Assembly: GCF_001708505.1 (NCBI RefSeq)
Contig: NZ_CP015992.1
Location: forward strand, 2,480,001 to 2,544,000
Origin: Pseudomonas sp. TCU-HL1
GTDB taxonomy: Bacteria > Pseudomonadota > Gammaproteobacteria > Pseudomonadales > Pseudomonadaceae
Direction of reading: 5' to 3'
DNA length: 64,000 nucleotides
Below, piece by piece: positions 7,856 to 15,834 of this stretch. Each line of letters begins with the position of its first letter. Positions within the stretch are counted from its first letter, which is position 1. The notes below the pieces were generated by a model, which worked only from the letters and a program-made list of their open reading frames with translations, was not told where the DNA came from and did no database searches. A program made the position numbers and the translations under genes.

Positions 7856-8144
7856 GCGTGATTATGGTAGTCGACAATCGACGGATTGCCAAGCGTATTC
7901 AAGGACGATGAGGAAGACCTGCATGGCCGAGCTGGATTCGCTGCCAACGGGAAGGTCGAGACACTGGAAGGTTCCAGGCCGGGTTTCTTGCGGGCGTGGC
8001 GCCGCATGTCGCGATGCGGCGTGGCGGGTCTGGCGATTGGGGTGTGACTGGTGGGGGCCACGAGCCAATGGGCCGCCGCCGTGATACCGCTGTCCTGTCT
8101 TTGGTTGGCCCCTGTCCGCGCGAGTGGACAGGGGGTCTCTACGT
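7856..8144. other. Intergenic region between the XRE and chemoreceptor genes
   Basis: No convincing gene. A 58-codon frame from ATG 7909 lacks a recognisable product. Near the chemoreceptor stop, CCCCTGTCC (8109-8117) pairs with GGACAGGGG (8126-8134). This is a 9-bp stem that may end the minus-strand chemoreceptor transcript, although no T tract follows. Confidence 0.4.
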
Positions 8145-10109
8145 TCAGGCCAGGCGAAAGCGATTGACCTCGGTCTGCAGTTCGCCCCCGAGCCGTGCGA
8201 GGTCGACACTGGCGGTGGAGGTTTCTTCCGTGGCGGCAGCGGACTGTTCGGCGACATCGCGGATGCTGGTGACGCTGCGATTGATCTCTTCGGCCACGGC
8301 GCTCTGCTGCTCGGCAGCGGTGGCGATCTGCTGATTGAGCTGCTGGATGCTGGAGACCGAGCTGTTGATGGCCTGGAGCGCGTCGCCGGCCTCCTTGGCT
8401 GCGTCGACGGTGTGGCCCGCCTCGTTGCGACTGCGGCCCATCATGTCGACTGCGCCCTGGGCGCCCTCCTGCAGGGTGCTGACCAATTGCTCGATCTGTG
8501 TCGTGGATTCCTGGGTGCGGCGGGCGAGGGCGCGTACTTCGTCTGCGACGACTGCGAAGCCGCGTCCCGCATCGCCTGCCCGCGCCGCCTCGATGGCCGC
8601 ATTGAGGGCAAGCAGGTTGGTCTGCTCGGCGATGCTCTTGATCACGTCCAGCACGGTGCCGATGTTGGTGCTGTCGTGCTTGAGGCGTTCGATGGCACCG
8701 GCGGACTGTTCGATGGCGTGGGCCAGGCTTTCGATGCGTTCGATGGCCTGCTGGACAACGGCGGTGCCCTGTTGCGCCTGCCGGTCGGCTTCGCCAGCGG
8801 AATCGGCGGCAGACTCGGCGTTGCGGGCGACGTCCTGCACGGTGGCGACCATTTCGTTCATGGCCGTGGCCACCTGCTCGGTTTCCATTTTCTGCTGGTT
8901 GACGCCGGCGCTGGTCTGCTCGGTGACAGCGGACATTTCTTCGGCTGCGGTGGCCAGTTGCTCGATGCCACTGCTCAAGCGCCTGAGCAGGCTGCGTAGG
9001 CTTTCGGTCATGTCCTGCATGGCCTGCATCAGTTGGCCCAGTTCATCCTTGCGCTCGCTGCGGATATCCGCAGAGAGGTCCCCGGCCGCTACCTTGCGGG
9101 CCTGATGTACGGCCAGGCGCAATGGCGTCACGATCAGTTGGGCGATCAGCAGGGCCGAAACCAGTCCCACCACGAAACCGATGGCGGCGGCGACGGCTAA
9201 CAGGGTCTTGGCCTGGCTGGCCTCGGCTTCCAGCAGCTGCAGTTGCACGTTGAGGGCGTCGGTGGAGGCGGCGGAAATGCCCGAAGCACGGCTGGACATA
9301 TCGGCCTCCGATCGCGCGTGAAGCTGGATGCTCTGGCGCAGATTGGAGAACTCGTTGCGGTAGCGCTCGATCTGTCGGCGCGCGGAATCCAGATCTTCGC
9401 GGGCGCCGGCGTCGTCGATCCGGTTGGTCAGTTCCCGGGTTTCGCGGTCAAGGTGCTCGAACAGACTGGTCAACTGGTCGGCATACTGCTGCTCGCCGCG
9501 CATGATGAAGTCCTTCTCGCGACGCCGTGCGTTGAGTACGTCCTTGGCCATCTCGGAGGCATGGTTGGCATTTTCCAGGGCGCGGATACCGGCTTCATCG
9601 CCGGTGGCGCGGATCTGTTCCACCGCTGCCTGGTTGAGGCGCTGTTCCAGTTCGTCGAACTGCTTGAGCGCCTCGCGGGCCGCCTGCTCCATGTTCTGCT
9701 GGGTGGCGCGCTTGTTCTTCTCGGTTTCCCCAAGGCCCACCAGGTTGTCCCGGTACTGGCCGAGGTCGGCCTGGATCTGCTTCATCAGATCGATGGTTTT
9801 CGGAATGGTCATCACCTTCAGCGTGTCGCTGGCGATGCCTTCGATCTCGCTGATGATGTCCAGGGCTTCGCGGATGGACTGCTCATCGCCGCGGATGACG
9901 AAATCCTTCTCGTGCTGGCGGACCTGATAGAGCTTGGTGTCGATGTCATTGACCCGTAGCAGGATGTCGAAGCGGTGCAGGGTGCCTTCCAGCGCACCCC
10001 AGCTGGTCCAGGCCACCAGCAGGGTGATGGCCAGAACGAGGCCGAAGCCGGTGAGGAGTTTTTGCCGAACGCTGAGGTCATTGAGGAAGCGTGTGATTGG
10101 GCCGTTCAT
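8145..10109 (-). CDS. Methyl-accepting chemotaxis protein with HBM sensor domain
   Basis: A 654-residue chemoreceptor. Membrane helix 1 spans about 15-37. The periplasmic domain (about 38-290) is a helical bimodular (HBM) type with two matching repeats, HEKDFVIRGDEQ and REKDFIMRGEQQ, one per four-helix module. Membrane helix 2 is at about 295-320, then HAMP, then the cytoplasmic hairpin whose tip EQTNLLALNAAIEAARAG lies near residue 500. HBM receptors such as McpS of P. putida sense TCA-cycle acids. No NWETF-like methylesterase tether is present at the C-terminus. It is a lone gene, not in a chemotaxis operon. Confidence 0.93.
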   Translation of the reverse strand: MNGPITRFLNDLSVRQKLLTGFGLVLAITLLVAWTSWGALEGTLHRFDILLRVNDIDTKLYQVRQHEKDFVIRGDEQSIREALDIISEIEGIASDTLKVMTIPKTIDLMKQIQADLGQYRDNLVGLGETEKNKRATQQNMEQAAREALKQFDELEQRLNQAAVEQIRATGDEAGIRALENANHASEMAKDVLNARRREKDFIMRGEQQYADQLTSLFEHLDRETRELTNRIDDAGAREDLDSARRQIERYRNEFSNLRQSIQLHARSEADMSSRASGISAASTDALNVQLQLLEAEASQAKTLLAVAAAIGFVVGLVSALLIAQLIVTPLRLAVHQARKVAAGDLSADIRSERKDELGQLMQAMQDMTESLRSLLRRLSSGIEQLATAAEEMSAVTEQTSAGVNQQKMETEQVATAMNEMVATVQDVARNAESAADSAGEADRQAQQGTAVVQQAIERIESLAHAIEQSAGAIERLKHDSTNIGTVLDVIKSIAEQTNLLALNAAIEAARAGDAGRGFAVVADEVRALARRTQESTTQIEQLVSTLQEGAQGAVDMMGRSRNEAGHTVDAAKEAGDALQAINSSVSSIQQLNQQIATAAEQQSAVAEEINRSVTSIRDVAEQSAAATEETSTASVDLARLGGELQTEVNRFRLA

Positions 10110-10318
10110 GAGGACGACCTCGCAGCGTGCGGGCGTGGCGTTTCGGGTGCGGCTGATCGGGAGGGGAGGGGCATGGGAAGACTTCCTGTCAGGATGCCAT
10201 CAACACTGATGGCTATGGGCCATAGGTTATAGCTGCACGACTTCGGTGCTGTCCAGCCTGGTGACGGACAGTCGATTAGTGAAACGGATAGCCACTATTG
10301 ACCGAACTGATTTCTATT

Positions 10319-10332
10319 GATCGGGCCCGATC
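10319..10332. promoter_or_regulatory. Perfect 14-bp palindrome in a divergent promoter region
   Basis: GATCGGGCCCGATC lies between the chemoreceptor start (10109) and the small gene at 10372, about 40 bases upstream of the latter. It could be an operator; no regulator can be assigned. Confidence 0.35.
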
Positions 10333-10371
10333 CATAGTCTTGCACCCATGCAAAGCGATGGAGGTGAGGCC

Positions 10372-10581
10372 ATGACCCACGTTGATGTCGTGTCCCTGGT
10401 CGGGACCGCGGTTCCGGAAGCGCTCCGTGCGAATGGTCATATGGCCTGCTGGTTCGTGGTGGTGGAAGGCGTGATGCGCTCCGGCCCTTTCACCTCCCGG
10501 GAAGCCGCCGGCGCCAGCCAGGCGATCTGGCTACTGGAACTGGCCCGCCGTCAGCGTTCCCCCCACAGTCTGGTGGCCTGA
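10372..10581 (+). CDS. Small protein of unknown function
   Basis: A 69-residue protein starting at ATG 10372 behind a strong GGAGGTGAGG ribosome site; an upstream in-frame ATG is less well placed. It is mildly hydrophobic in the middle (ACWFVVVEGVMRSGPF) with an Ala-rich helix after it (SREAAGASQAIWLLELARR). I recognise no family. A clean hairpin terminator follows 45 bases downstream, so it is a monocistronic transcript. Confidence 0.7.
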   Translation: MTHVDVVSLVGTAVPEALRANGHMACWFVVVEGVMRSGPFTSREAAGASQAIWLLELARRQRSPHSLVA

Positions 10582-10626
10582 GGCACCTCGTTCACCGCTC
10601 AACCTGTTCTGCTCCATGCTCCCTTG

Positions 10627-10651
10627 GCCCGCCTTCATGGCGGGCATTTTG
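10627..10651 (+). terminator. Rho-independent terminator
   Basis: GCCCGCC (10627-10633) pairs with GGCGGGC (10639-10645) across a TTCAT loop and is followed by ATTTTGTTT. It ends the small gene and insulates earP. Confidence 0.75.
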
Positions 10652-10704
10652 TTTCTGCATTCGGTGTCTTGGGTAAACTGCGTTTTTTACCGGGAAGCCG
10701 CATC

Positions 10705-11832
10705 GTGAAGTGGGACATTTTCTGCAACGTCGTCGATAACTTCGGCGACATCGGCGTGACCTGGCGCCTGGCCCGCCAACTGGTGGCCGAGCACGGCCAG
10801 GCGGTACGTCTCTGGGTGGACGAGCCGGCGATGTTTGCGCCGCTTTGCCCGCAGGCAGACCCCGAAGCGGAACGCCAGTGGCAGCACGGCGTGGAAATCC
10901 GCCATTGGCGCCAGGACTGGCAGCCCGTTGAAGCGGCGGATGTGGTGATCGAGGCCTTCGCCTGCCAACTGCCGGAACACTACCTGGGCGCCATGGCGGC
11001 GCGGGCCGACAAGCCCTTCTGGCTCAATCTGGAATACCTCAGTGCTGAGGATTGGGTGGCGGGCTGCCATGGCCTGCCGTCCTTCCAGCCCAACGGCTTG
11101 CAGAAGTCGTTTTTCTTTCCCGGTTTCACCGATGGCACGGGTGGCCTGTTGCGGGAGGGCGCCCTGATGTCGCGGCGCCTGGCCTTCCAGGCCGATCCTG
11201 ACGCGCGCCAGGCGTTCTTCGATGACCTGGGCGTCGACCTGGAGGCGGGCGCACTGCTGATCTCCCTCTTCGCCTACGAGAACGCTGCGCTGGCCGGTTG
11301 GCTTGATGCCCTGGCGGCCAGCCCCACGACCGTGCAACTGTTGGTGCCGGTCGGCCGGGTGCTGCCCGACCTGGCTCGCTGGTTGGGCGCGGACAGGCTC
11401 ACGGCGGGAGCCCGACTGCGCCGGGGCAACCTGGTGATCCAGATGCTGCCATTCGTCAGCCAGGACGACTATGACCGGATTCTCTGGAGCTGCGATTTCA
11501 ACGCGGTGCGCGGTGAGGACTCGTTCATCCGCGCCCAGTGGGCCGGGCGGCCATTGCTCTGGCATATCTATCAGCAGGAGGAAGAGGCGCATTGGGATAA
11601 GCTCGAGGCGTTTCTCGCCCTCTACTGCCAGGCGCTATCCCCGGCTGCAGCGGCTGCGCTGGCCGAAAGCTGGCGGGCCTGGAACCGTGGCGAAGGCATG
11701 GACGCTGCCTGGCCAGCGCTCACCGAGCACTGGGCGGAGTTGAAAGCGCATGCCGAGCGCTGGTGCGAGGTCCAGGCCGGTCGAACCGACCTTGCGACGG
11801 GTCTGGTGCAGTTTTGTACAAAACCGCTATGA
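10705..11832 (+). CDS. earP: EF-P arginine rhamnosyltransferase EarP (DUF2331)
   Basis: A 375-residue GT-B inverting glycosyltransferase that transfers rhamnose from dTDP-L-rhamnose to Arg32 of EF-P. I use the GTG at 10705, which puts the conserved WDIFCNVVDNFGDIGVTWRL at residues 3-22, as in characterised EarP; GGAAG lies eight bases upstream. The catalytic aspartates known from P. putida (D13, D17) correspond to D11 and D15 here. The nucleotide-sugar motif RGEDSFIRAQWAGRP is intact near the C-terminal third. The target efp starts 43 bases downstream. Confidence 0.95.
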   Translation: MKWDIFCNVVDNFGDIGVTWRLARQLVAEHGQAVRLWVDEPAMFAPLCPQADPEAERQWQHGVEIRHWRQDWQPVEAADVVIEAFACQLPEHYLGAMAARADKPFWLNLEYLSAEDWVAGCHGLPSFQPNGLQKSFFFPGFTDGTGGLLREGALMSRRLAFQADPDARQAFFDDLGVDLEAGALLISLFAYENAALAGWLDALAASPTTVQLLVPVGRVLPDLARWLGADRLTAGARLRRGNLVIQMLPFVSQDDYDRILWSCDFNAVRGEDSFIRAQWAGRPLLWHIYQQEEEAHWDKLEAFLALYCQALSPAAAAALAESWRAWNRGEGMDAAWPALTEHWAELKAHAERWCEVQAGRTDLATGLVQFCTKPL

Positions 11833-11875
11833 TACGCGGCCTGTTTTTTGTCACCCATCCACATCGGATATTCGT

Positions 11876-12442
11876 ATGAAAACCGCTCAAGAGTTCCGCG
11901 CCGGCCAAGTCGCCAACATCAATGGCGCTCCCTGGGTCATCCAAAAGGCCGAGTTCAACAAATCCGGCCGTAACAGCGCTGTCGTCAAGATGAAGCTGAA
12001 GAACCTGCTGACCGGCGCCGGCACCGAGACTGTGTTCAAGGCCGACGACAAGCTGGAGCCGATCATCCTTGAACGCAAGGAAGTGACCTACTCCTACTTC
12101 GCCGATCCGCTGTACGTGTTCATGGACCCCGAGTTCAACCAGTACGAGATCGAAAAGGCTGACCTGGAAGGCGTCCTGACCTTCATCGAAGACGGCATGA
12201 CCGACGTTTGCGAAGCTGTGTTCTACAACGATCGCGTGATCTCCGTCGAACTGCCGACCACCATCGTTCGCCAGATCGCCTACACCGAGCCGTCCGTCCG
12301 TGGCGACACTTCCGGCAAGGTGATGAAGACTGCTCGTCTGAACAACGGTGCCGAGCTGCAAGTATCCGCCTTCTGCGAAATCGGTGACTCCATCGAGATC
12401 GACACCCGTACCGGCGAGTACAAGTCCCGCGTCAAGGCCTGA
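11876..12442 (+). CDS. efp: Elongation factor P
   Basis: A 188-residue EF-P with the three expected beta-barrel domains (KOW-like N domain, OB domain, C-terminal domain ending in TRTGEYKSRVKA). The loop tip reads NKSGRNSAV, giving arginine at position 32, the substrate of EarP, rather than the lysine used by EpmA. Rhamnosylated EF-P rescues ribosomes stalled on polyproline. The gene follows earP by 43 bases, with a TATGAT -10-like box in the gap, and ends in a strong terminator. Confidence 0.98.
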   Translation: MKTAQEFRAGQVANINGAPWVIQKAEFNKSGRNSAVVKMKLKNLLTGAGTETVFKADDKLEPIILERKEVTYSYFADPLYVFMDPEFNQYEIEKADLEGVLTFIEDGMTDVCEAVFYNDRVISVELPTTIVRQIAYTEPSVRGDTSGKVMKTARLNNGAELQVSAFCEIGDSIEIDTRTGEYKSRVKA

Positions 12443-12460
12443 GCCTTTTAGCGAGACAGG

Positions 12461-12486
12461 AAAAAGCCCGCGAAAGCGGGCTTTTT
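12461..12486 (+). terminator. Rho-independent terminator, bidirectional
   Basis: AAAAAGCCCGC, a GAAA tetraloop and GCGGGCTTTTT form an 11-bp perfect stem 18 bases after efp. The A-run on the left makes it work for the convergent hydrolase gene too. Confidence 0.93.
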
Positions 12487-12500
12487 CGTTTCTGTCGTTC

Positions 12501-13520
12501 TTACTTCAGGTGCTCTTTCAGCGCCTCCCCCGCTTGCTGCATCGCGGCGCGGGTGCCCGGAACCCTGGCCAGCACATTGAGCAGGCCGAAGTCGTGGATC
12601 ATGCCGTTGAAGCGTACCGCGGTGACCTCCACGCCGGCGGCGTCCAGCTTGCGGGCGTAGGCTTCGCCTTCGTCACGCAGTACGTCGAACTCTGCGGTCT
12701 GCACCAGGGCCGGTGGCAGGCCTTTGAGCTGTTCGGTCGAGGCTTGCAGCGGGGAGGCGTAGATCTCTGCACGCTGGCGCGGGTCGGTGGTGTAGCTGTC
12801 CCAGAACCACTTCATCATGTTGCGGGTGAGGAAGTGGCCATTCTCGAACTGGTTGTAGGACGCGTTGTTGAAGTTGGCGTCCGTTACCGGCCAGAGCAGG
12901 GCCTGGAAGCGGATCTTCGGCGTGCCCTTGTCCTTGGCCATCAGGCTGACTACCGCCGCCATGTTGCCGCCGACGCTGTTGCCGGCCACTGCCAGGCGCT
13001 TGCCGTCCACACCGATTTCCTTGCCATGTTCGGCCACCCACTGGGTGGCGGCGTAAGCCTGGTTGATGGCGGTCGGGTACCTGGCTTCCGGGGAAGGCGT
13101 GTAGTTCACATAGACCGCGACGGCACCGGAATTGGCCACCAGGTCGCGGATCAGGCGCTCGTGAGTCGGGTAGTCACCCAGCACCCAGCCGCCACCGTGG
13201 AAGAACATGAAGACCGGCAGCGTGCCTTTCACGTCGGCCGGGCGGACGATGGTCAGGTCGATTTTCTGGCCGTTGGCGTCGATGGTCTTCTGGCTCACTT
13301 CGGCTTTCGGCAGTTCCAGTTTCACACCCGCCTGGGCGCCCACAAGCACCGCACGGGCATCCTTGGGAGCCAGGGTTTCAAGTGGCTTGCCGCCACCAGC
13401 GGCCAGGGCTTCGAGGAAGGCCTGGGTGTTGCGTTCGACGCCGGGGCTGCCCGCGGCGAAGGCCTGGCCAACGGAAAGGGCGAGCAAGCTGCTGGCGACA
13501 AAGGTGCTGATCGGTTTCAT
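12501..13520 (-). CDS. Secreted alpha/beta hydrolase, hormone-sensitive lipase family (esterase)
   Basis: A 339-residue hydrolase with a Sec signal peptide (1-22, cleavage after AFA). The HSL hallmark HGGG (108-111) supplies the oxyanion hole. The nucleophile is Ser182 in GNSVGG, the acid is probably D279 or D283 (EFDVLRDEGE), and the histidine is H309 (MIHDFG). Expected role: esterase on short-chain or aryl esters in the periplasm or outside. Two TTGCGCGCTAA-type boxes lie 42-98 bases upstream, identical in core to one in front of the adjacent ohrR gene, so OhrR probably represses it. In P. aeruginosa the equivalent position next to ohrR is, as I recall, occupied by the peroxidase ohr. Confidence 0.9.
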   Translation of the reverse strand: MKPISTFVASSLLALSVGQAFAAGSPGVERNTQAFLEALAAGGGKPLETLAPKDARAVLVGAQAGVKLELPKAEVSQKTIDANGQKIDLTIVRPADVKGTLPVFMFFHGGGWVLGDYPTHERLIRDLVANSGAVAVYVNYTPSPEARYPTAINQAYAATQWVAEHGKEIGVDGKRLAVAGNSVGGNMAAVVSLMAKDKGTPKIRFQALLWPVTDANFNNASYNQFENGHFLTRNMMKWFWDSYTTDPRQRAEIYASPLQASTEQLKGLPPALVQTAEFDVLRDEGEAYARKLDAAGVEVTAVRFNGMIHDFGLLNVLARVPGTRAAMQQAGEALKEHLK

Positions 13521-13561
13521 GGCGGGTTCCTCTATCTGGTATCTGTTTGCTGTCTAAAATA

Positions 13562-13572
13562 TTGCGCGCTAA
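13562..13572. promoter_or_regulatory. OhrR-type operator box 1 (hydrolase promoter)
   Basis: TTGCGCGCTAA, an imperfect dyad. It is the exact reverse complement of the box at 13608-13618 and of the box in front of ohrR. It lies 42 bases upstream of the hydrolase start. Confidence 0.65.
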
Positions 13573-13607
13573 CTAAGTGCGTGGAGCAGACATTAGGCAT
13601 GTTTTAT

Positions 13608-13618
13608 TTAGCGCGCAA
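13608..13618. promoter_or_regulatory. OhrR-type operator box 2 (hydrolase promoter)
   Basis: TTAGCGCGCAA, about 88 bases upstream of the hydrolase start. Its flanks (TTTAT before, GATATTT after) resemble the AT-rich flanks of box 1. Confidence 0.65.
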
Positions 13619-13672
13619 GATATTTGTTGGAGAGATTTGAAATAGCGCTCAGAGGGTTAGGGAATAAGGCCG

Positions 13673-14119
13673 TCAGACGGCCTTTCCCAGGCTGCCGCGC
13701 AGCGAGACCAGTTCGTTCTTGAGGCTGCCGAGCTGTTCGATGGACAGCTCGGTCGCGGCGAGGATGCAGGCCGGCACAGACTTGGCCTTTTCGTACAAGG
13801 CGCGGCCCGAATCGGTGAGGTACAGCTCCACCACGCGCTCATCCTTGCTGCTGCGAGTGCGCGTGATCAGGCCTTCGGCTTCCAGGCGCTTGAGCAGGGG
13901 GGTGAGCGAGCCGGGGTCGGTGAGCAGGCGGGTGCTGATCTCGCCGACGGTAATGCCATCTCCCTCCCAGAGCACCATCATGGCGAGGTACTGCGGGTAG
14001 GTCAGTCCCAGCTCCTGGAGCAGGGGCTTGTAGACCTTGGTCATCAACAGCGAGGTGGAATAGAGGGCGAAGCAGAGCTGGTTGTCGAGCAGCAGCTCCT
14101 TGCAGGGGGGGGTGGACAT
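13673..14119 (-). CDS. ohrR: OhrR-type MarR-family redox regulator
   Basis: A 148-residue MarR-family protein of the organic-hydroperoxide-sensing OhrR group. The reactive cysteine sits in the conserved LLLDNQLCFALYS (Cys16), and a second one at Cys118 (VPACIL) makes it a 2-Cys type like Xanthomonas OhrR. The winged helix-turn-helix is at about 55-95 (TVGEISTRLLTDPGSLTPLL, then KRLE). An operator-like box lies 33 bases upstream of its start and two more lie before the downstream hydrolase, so autoregulation plus control of the hydrolase is likely. No ohr gene is present in the window. Confidence 0.92.
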   Translation of the reverse strand: MSTPPCKELLLDNQLCFALYSTSLLMTKVYKPLLQELGLTYPQYLAMMVLWEGDGITVGEISTRLLTDPGSLTPLLKRLEAEGLITRTRSSKDERVVELYLTDSGRALYEKAKSVPACILAATELSIEQLGSLKNELVSLRGSLGKAV

Positions 14120-14151
14120 GGCGGGACTCCAGGACGGTGATGCTGACTAAT

Positions 14152-14162
14152 TTAGCGCGCAA
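14152..14162. promoter_or_regulatory. OhrR-type operator box 3 (ohrR promoter)
   Basis: TTAGCGCGCAA, 33 bases upstream of the ohrR start; same 11-mer as box 2. It also lies about 105 bases before the plus-strand RDD gene. Confidence 0.65.
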
Positions 14163-14268
14163 GCCTTTCGTGGGCAAAACTCATTCTTTTCGTCATCCTG
14201 CGTGGCGTGCTTGCGTTGGCCGGGCCAGCGGCCACAATTTCCCGGTCAATTACTGCAAGGACTGCATC

Positions 14269-14778
14269 ATGGACAACCTGCAAAACCCCTATCAGGCGCC
14301 CCAGGCGGAGCTCACGACCCACAGCGCCGTAGAGCCCCTGCTGGCTTCCCGCTGGACGCGCCTGGGCGCCGCGCTGATCGATGGCCTGATCATGAGCGTT
14401 GTAACGGTGCCGGTGGCGTACTTCTCCGGCACCTTCGAAGCGGCGCAGCAAGGGATCGAACCCAGCCTGGGCCAGCAGTTGCTGAGCCTGGTGGTGGGGG
14501 TGGCGGTCTTCTTGCTGGTCAACGGCCACTTCCTCAAGACATACGGCCAGACGCTCGGCAAGCGGCTGCTGAAGATCGCCATCGTCGACCTCAACGGCCA
14601 GGTGCCGGAGCTGGGCAACCTGTTGCTCAAGCGCTACCTGGTCTGGTGGCTGCTGGCCTACGTCCCGATCGTCGGCATGTTCCTGGTGCTGGTGGATTAC
14701 CTGTTCATCTTCCGTGCCGACCGCCGTTGCCTGCATGACCTGTTGGCCGGCACCCGCGTGGTTCAGCCGCCGCGCTGA
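14269..14778 (+). CDS. RDD-family membrane protein
   Basis: A 169-residue inner membrane protein with an RDD domain. The N-terminus is typical (MDNLQNPYQAPQAEL), followed by SRWTRLGAALIDGLI at about 27-41, whose R and D name the family. Three hydrophobic helices lie at about 34-53, 72-92 and 123-145, and the end motif is DRRCLHDLLAGT. RDD proteins are often linked to ion or pH homeostasis but lack a general function. AAGG precedes the ATG at 14269. It ends directly at the stop of the convergent LysR gene. Confidence 0.9.
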   Translation: MDNLQNPYQAPQAELTTHSAVEPLLASRWTRLGAALIDGLIMSVVTVPVAYFSGTFEAAQQGIEPSLGQQLLSLVVGVAVFLLVNGHFLKTYGQTLGKRLLKIAIVDLNGQVPELGNLLLKRYLVWWLLAYVPIVGMFLVLVDYLFIFRADRRCLHDLLAGTRVVQPPR

Positions 14779-15732
14779 TCAGGTCCGACCCAGGCCGCCC
14801 AGGGGAAGGTCCCAGGGCGGCACTGGGCCGAAGCGGTTCTTCAGGAATTCCAGCAGCAACCGGCTCCGTGAGCGGGCTTCTCCTTCCAGGCGCAAGGCAT
14901 AGATGCCGCTGGGCTCAGGCGGTGGCAGGCCGTCTTCGCAGAACAGGGGCACCAGTTCGCCGCGTACCAGGTACTCGCTGATCAGCCAGGTCGGCAGGTG
15001 GGCGATGCCCAGCCCGGCCAGGGCGCTGAACAGCAGGGTTTCGGCATTGTTGGCGCTCATGCGCATGCGTCCTGGCCGGATCAGCTGCAGTTTGCCTTCC
15101 ACATCGAAGCGCCAGGCGTAGGGCGGGGCCAGGGCATCCCAGTCCAGGCCATCATGGTTGGGCAGTTCGCGCACATCGCGGGGGATGCCGCGGCGGCGCA
15201 GGTACTCAGGGCTGGCGCAGAGTACCCGCACCATCGGCGCCAGCGGGGTGGCTACCAGGCGGGTGTCGGCGAGCGGGCCGACGCGCAGCACCAGGTCCAC
15301 CTGGCCCAGGTTTTCGCCCTGCATGTCGATGAAGCTGTCGATCAGCCGCAATTGCACGTCGAGGCCGGGATAGGCCACCAGGAATTCGGCGATTGCCGGG
15401 GCCAGGTGGCGGCGCCCGAAGGGCGCTGGCGCATCGATGCGGATCAGGCCCTCCGGGGCGCTGCTCAGGGAAACCGCTTCGGCGCGGGCCAAACGCAGCT
15501 CAGCCAGTACCCGCTTCGCCCGTTCGGCGAAGGCCAGGCCGGCAGCGGTTGGCTTCACCGCGTGCGTGCTGCGTACGAACAGCGTGCTGCCGAGTGCGCG
15601 TTCCAGGGCGTCGATGCGTCGCGCCACGGCAGAGGGTGTGAGGGGGTGGCGGCGCGCGGCGGCGGAAAAGCTGCCAGCGTCCAGCACGTCGAGAAACAGC
15701 GCCAGTTGTTCGGTCAGGGCATCGGGATTCAT
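14779..15732 (-). CDS. LysR-family transcriptional regulator
   Basis: A 317-residue LysR-type regulator with helix-turn-helix at about 5-63 (LALFLDVLDAGSFSAAARRH, TPSAVARRIDALE) and a CrgA-like substrate domain after residue 90 (APAPFGRRHLAPAIAEFL). I chose ATG 15732; a longer frame upstream has no support. It is divergent from a TauE/SafE permease 102 bases away, the usual sign that it controls that gene. Confidence 0.92.
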   Translation of the reverse strand: MNPDALTEQLALFLDVLDAGSFSAAARRHPLTPSAVARRIDALERALGSTLFVRSTHAVKPTAAGLAFAERAKRVLAELRLARAEAVSLSSAPEGLIRIDAPAPFGRRHLAPAIAEFLVAYPGLDVQLRLIDSFIDMQGENLGQVDLVLRVGPLADTRLVATPLAPMVRVLCASPEYLRRRGIPRDVRELPNHDGLDWDALAPPYAWRFDVEGKLQLIRPGRMRMSANNAETLLFSALAGLGIAHLPTWLISEYLVRGELVPLFCEDGLPPPEPSGIYALRLEGEARSRSRLLLEFLKNRFGPVPPWDLPLGGLGRT

Positions 15733-15834
15733 GAGGCGTTCCTGTGCGTATTGCGCAAAGCCATTGTGCATAGCTATGCGTTTTCGTTGCAGCCGGGCAA
15801 GCGTAGCATTCGCACCATCCTGTCTGGAGGTGGT

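Noticed and set aside
7909..8084. A 58-codon Trp/Arg/Gly-rich frame (MRKTCMAELDSLPTGRSRHW...)
   Set aside because: It has only a weak AAGGA-like site, a composition that fits non-coding GC-rich DNA, and no recognisable family; left as intergenic.
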